From Nitrososphaerota archaeon (GTDB taxonomy: Archaea; Thermoproteota; Nitrososphaeria; Nitrososphaerales; Gagatemarchaeaceae): a stretch of 5,189 bases of DNA. Numbering within the stretch: the first letter of the stretch is position 1; each line of letters opens with the position of its first letter. Shown here one piece after another: positions 4,134 through 5,189 of the stretch. The notes under the pieces were generated by a model that was not told the origin of the DNA, ran no database searches, and worked only from the letters and a program-made list of their open reading frames with translations. A program made the position numbers and the translations under genes. The stretch covers positions 1 to 5,189 of the forward strand of contig PLCG01000080.1 of NCBI GenBank assembly GCA_003135575.1, given 5' to 3'.

Positions 4134-4411
4134 TCTTTGACCAGCCAAGCTCCTCTTTTCAGTTTCCTACTAATAAGCCTGTCAACTTCTGAAGCGTGGT
4201 AGACTGTGACAACTCTGACTCGTTCGTCCGTGAGCGTGAATATTACCACGACGTGTCTTTTCTCTCGCTTCTTCACCGAGACCAACGTGTTTGCTTCGAC
4301 GTCTTCATATGAGAAGTCTGGATTGCGAATAACAATGCCGATTTGACGCTTGCTCACATCTCTGACGCGCATCCTCTCCAGGGCATGTCTGCTATATTCC
4401 ACTTTGGTCAA
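4130..4411 (-). CDS. DUF4258-family protein, putative RelE-like toxin
   Basis: The 93-residue protein has the DUF4258 pattern. It opens with SRHALERMRVRDVSKRQI (7-24), in which His9 and Arg residues follow the usual HAxxRMxxRxI consensus. A pair of beta strands follows with VSVKKREKRHVVVIF (44-58), and the protein ends VRVVTVYHASEVDRL (65-79). DUF4258 is structurally related to RelE/BrnT-like nucleases and is commonly paired with DUF2283, so a type II toxin-antitoxin role is predicted but untested. The protein is strongly basic, as expected for an RNA-binding toxin. The start is TTG 4411; GTG 4402 is the alternative and there is no in-frame ATG. It begins 25 nt after the polymerase stop on the same strand, and the weak box CTTGATTTG, about 29 nt upstream, lies across the polymerase stop codon. 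It may be co-transcribed with the polymerase or use that box. Confidence 0.86.
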   Translation of the reverse strand: MTKVEYSRHALERMRVRDVSKRQIGIVIRNPDFSYEDVEANTLVSVKKREKRHVVVIFTLTDERVRVVTVYHASEVDRLISRKLKRGAWLVKE

Positions 4412-4436
4412 GCTGACGTGTTCCCATGAGCCTTGG

Positions 4437-5189
4437 TCAAATCAAGACTTCAGCGTGCAGGATCTCCCTGTTTACCGCCTGCACCAACCCCTCGGCGTTG
4501 CAGTCCTCCCGGAACGGCTCGAGGACCGTCGAGCACGCCTCCGCGAGAAGGGCCACGTACCTCTTCGAGTCGTAGGCCGTCATTTCGTCCACGAGGTCGA
4601 ACGCGACCGCCCTCCTGCCAGCCGACTTGGACTCGTAGTCCGTTATCACGTATCTCACGGACTCCCCGGCGTGCAGCTCGACCCCCTCCCGCACAAGCTG
4701 GCCCGCGACCGTGGACGTGAGCGACCGGTTCACGTATTCCTCCGGCTTCTTCGAGAGGCGCCTCGTGAAGACGAGCTCCCTTATGGGCGCGCTGTGGTCT
4801 AGGATGGACCACGCGAACTTGAGGAAGACGCCCACGCACTCGTCGACGAGCGCCGTCGCCTCTTTCACCGTCTTGCCCCTGCCGAGCACGGAGAGTATCT
4901 CCAGCTGGCACTTCGTGAAGAGCGTCGGCGTGTCGTGCCGCCTCGCCTCAATCCCGCGGACCTTGACCCGCCCGTCCCTGTAGGCGCCGAAGTACCTGTT
5001 GAGGACCGGGACACCCGCGTTAACCTTCGAGGGCAGGAATGCTATCCACTTGTAGATCCCCTCGAAGGAGATCGGGAACTTGGTCTCCGCCTCTATCTCC
5101 CTCCGGAGCCTCTCGAAATCATCTTCGTTCGCCCCCTCCCTCCTCAGCCAGAGCGAGTCGACGATGCCGTGCATCACCTTGAAGCCCCT
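4437..5189 (-). CDS. Archaeal family B DNA polymerase, C-terminal part (PolB2/Dpo2-like), partial
   Basis: The frame is open from the window edge to TGA 4439-4437, giving 250 residues of the palm and thumb. The true start lies outside the window; internal GTG/ATG codons near 5177 are not starts. Counting visible residues from the edge, motif C is HGIVDS (7-12), where replicative family B enzymes have YxDTDS. The second catalytic Asp is kept (D11) but the first is replaced by Ile. Next come KWIAFLPSK (47-55), RYFGAYRDG (65-73) and KVRGIEARRHDTP (76-88), the conserved block contacting the primer-template. A helical thumb follows, with YVNRSLTS (152-159) and YDSKRYVALLAEA (206-218). The LRGIE-RxxxTP style and the variant motif C recall the archaeal PolB2 branch, whose active site is altered and which is linked to damage tolerance. 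That subfamily call is from memory. No obvious PCNA-binding QxxLxxFF ends the protein. The DUF4258/DUF2283 pair follows on the same strand. Confidence 0.9.
   Translation of the reverse strand, partial: RGFKVMHGIVDSLWLRREGANEDDFERLRREIEAETKFPISFEGIYKWIAFLPSKVNAGVPVLNRYFGAYRDGRVKVRGIEARRHDTPTLFTKCQLEILSVLGRGKTVKEATALVDECVGVFLKFAWSILDHSAPIRELVFTRRLSKKPEEYVNRSLTSTVAGQLVREGVELHAGESVRYVITDYESKSAGRRAVAFDLVDEMTAYDSKRYVALLAEACSTVLEPFREDCNAEGLVQAVNREILHAEVLI

Noticed and set aside
4450..4911. Minus-strand 153-codon frame inside the polymerase
   Set aside because: Shifted-frame shadow on the same strand, with Arg/Gly-rich composition and no domain.
4350..4983. Rightward frames opposite the polymerase
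   Set aside because: All are Arg/Pro-rich shadows of the GC-rich polymerase gene, which has clear family B motifs on the minus strand.

Overview
The window looks like a piece of an archaeal chromosome, most likely from the TACK side (Thermoproteota; Nitrososphaeria- or Bathyarchaeia-like). The reasons are a family B DNA polymerase of archaeal type, a close relative of the crenarchaeal aKMT protein-lysine methyltransferase, an archaeal-style HxlR regulator, and starts that mostly lack Shine-Dalgarno sequences. Several starts lie about 27-32 nt downstream of a TATA-like box, as expected for leaderless transcripts. The DNA is GC-rich by eye, so the short AT-rich boxes stand out. The lineage is an inference, not a proof.

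Layout: (1) 1-327, minus: the N-terminal part of a multi-pass membrane protein, cut by the window edge. (2) 424-831, plus: an HxlR-family regulator divergent from it, with a small palindrome between the two. (3) 937-1104, plus: a 55-residue two-helix membrane protein. (4) 2410-1134, minus: a PAS-domain protein followed after 17 nt by a MenA/UbiA-type prenyltransferase, probably one transcript. A perfect 8-bp inverted repeat lies at the PAS gene start. (5) 2573-2788, plus: a second small two-helix membrane protein, divergent from the PAS gene. (6) 2783-2890: GTAGTCACC direct repeats spaced 31-33 bp, just upstream of the promoter of (7) 2953-3441, plus: an aKMT-like SAM methyltransferase. (8) 3841-3449, minus: a DUF4260 membrane protein convergent with the methyltransferase, with a tandem 9-bp repeat between its TATA box and its ATG. 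(9) 4411-3936, minus: a DUF4258/DUF2283 pair with a 4-bp ATGA overlap, resembling a toxin-antitoxin module. (10) 5189-4437, minus: the C-terminal part of a family B DNA polymerase with an unusual motif C (HGIVDS), suggesting the PolB2/Dpo2 branch.

These are mostly short, independently promoted genes rather than one pathway. The PAS-MenA unit points to respiratory quinone synthesis with a possible sensor. The polymerase and the TA-like pair share a strand and are 25 nt apart. No rRNA, tRNA, CRISPR array, insertion sequence or convincing T-run terminator was seen. No stretch longer than 300 bases lacks a gene. I did not find a clear new multi-gene system. The best leads are the repeat array before the methyltransferase, the operator-like repeats placed on start sites, and the variant polymerase beside the TA-like pair.
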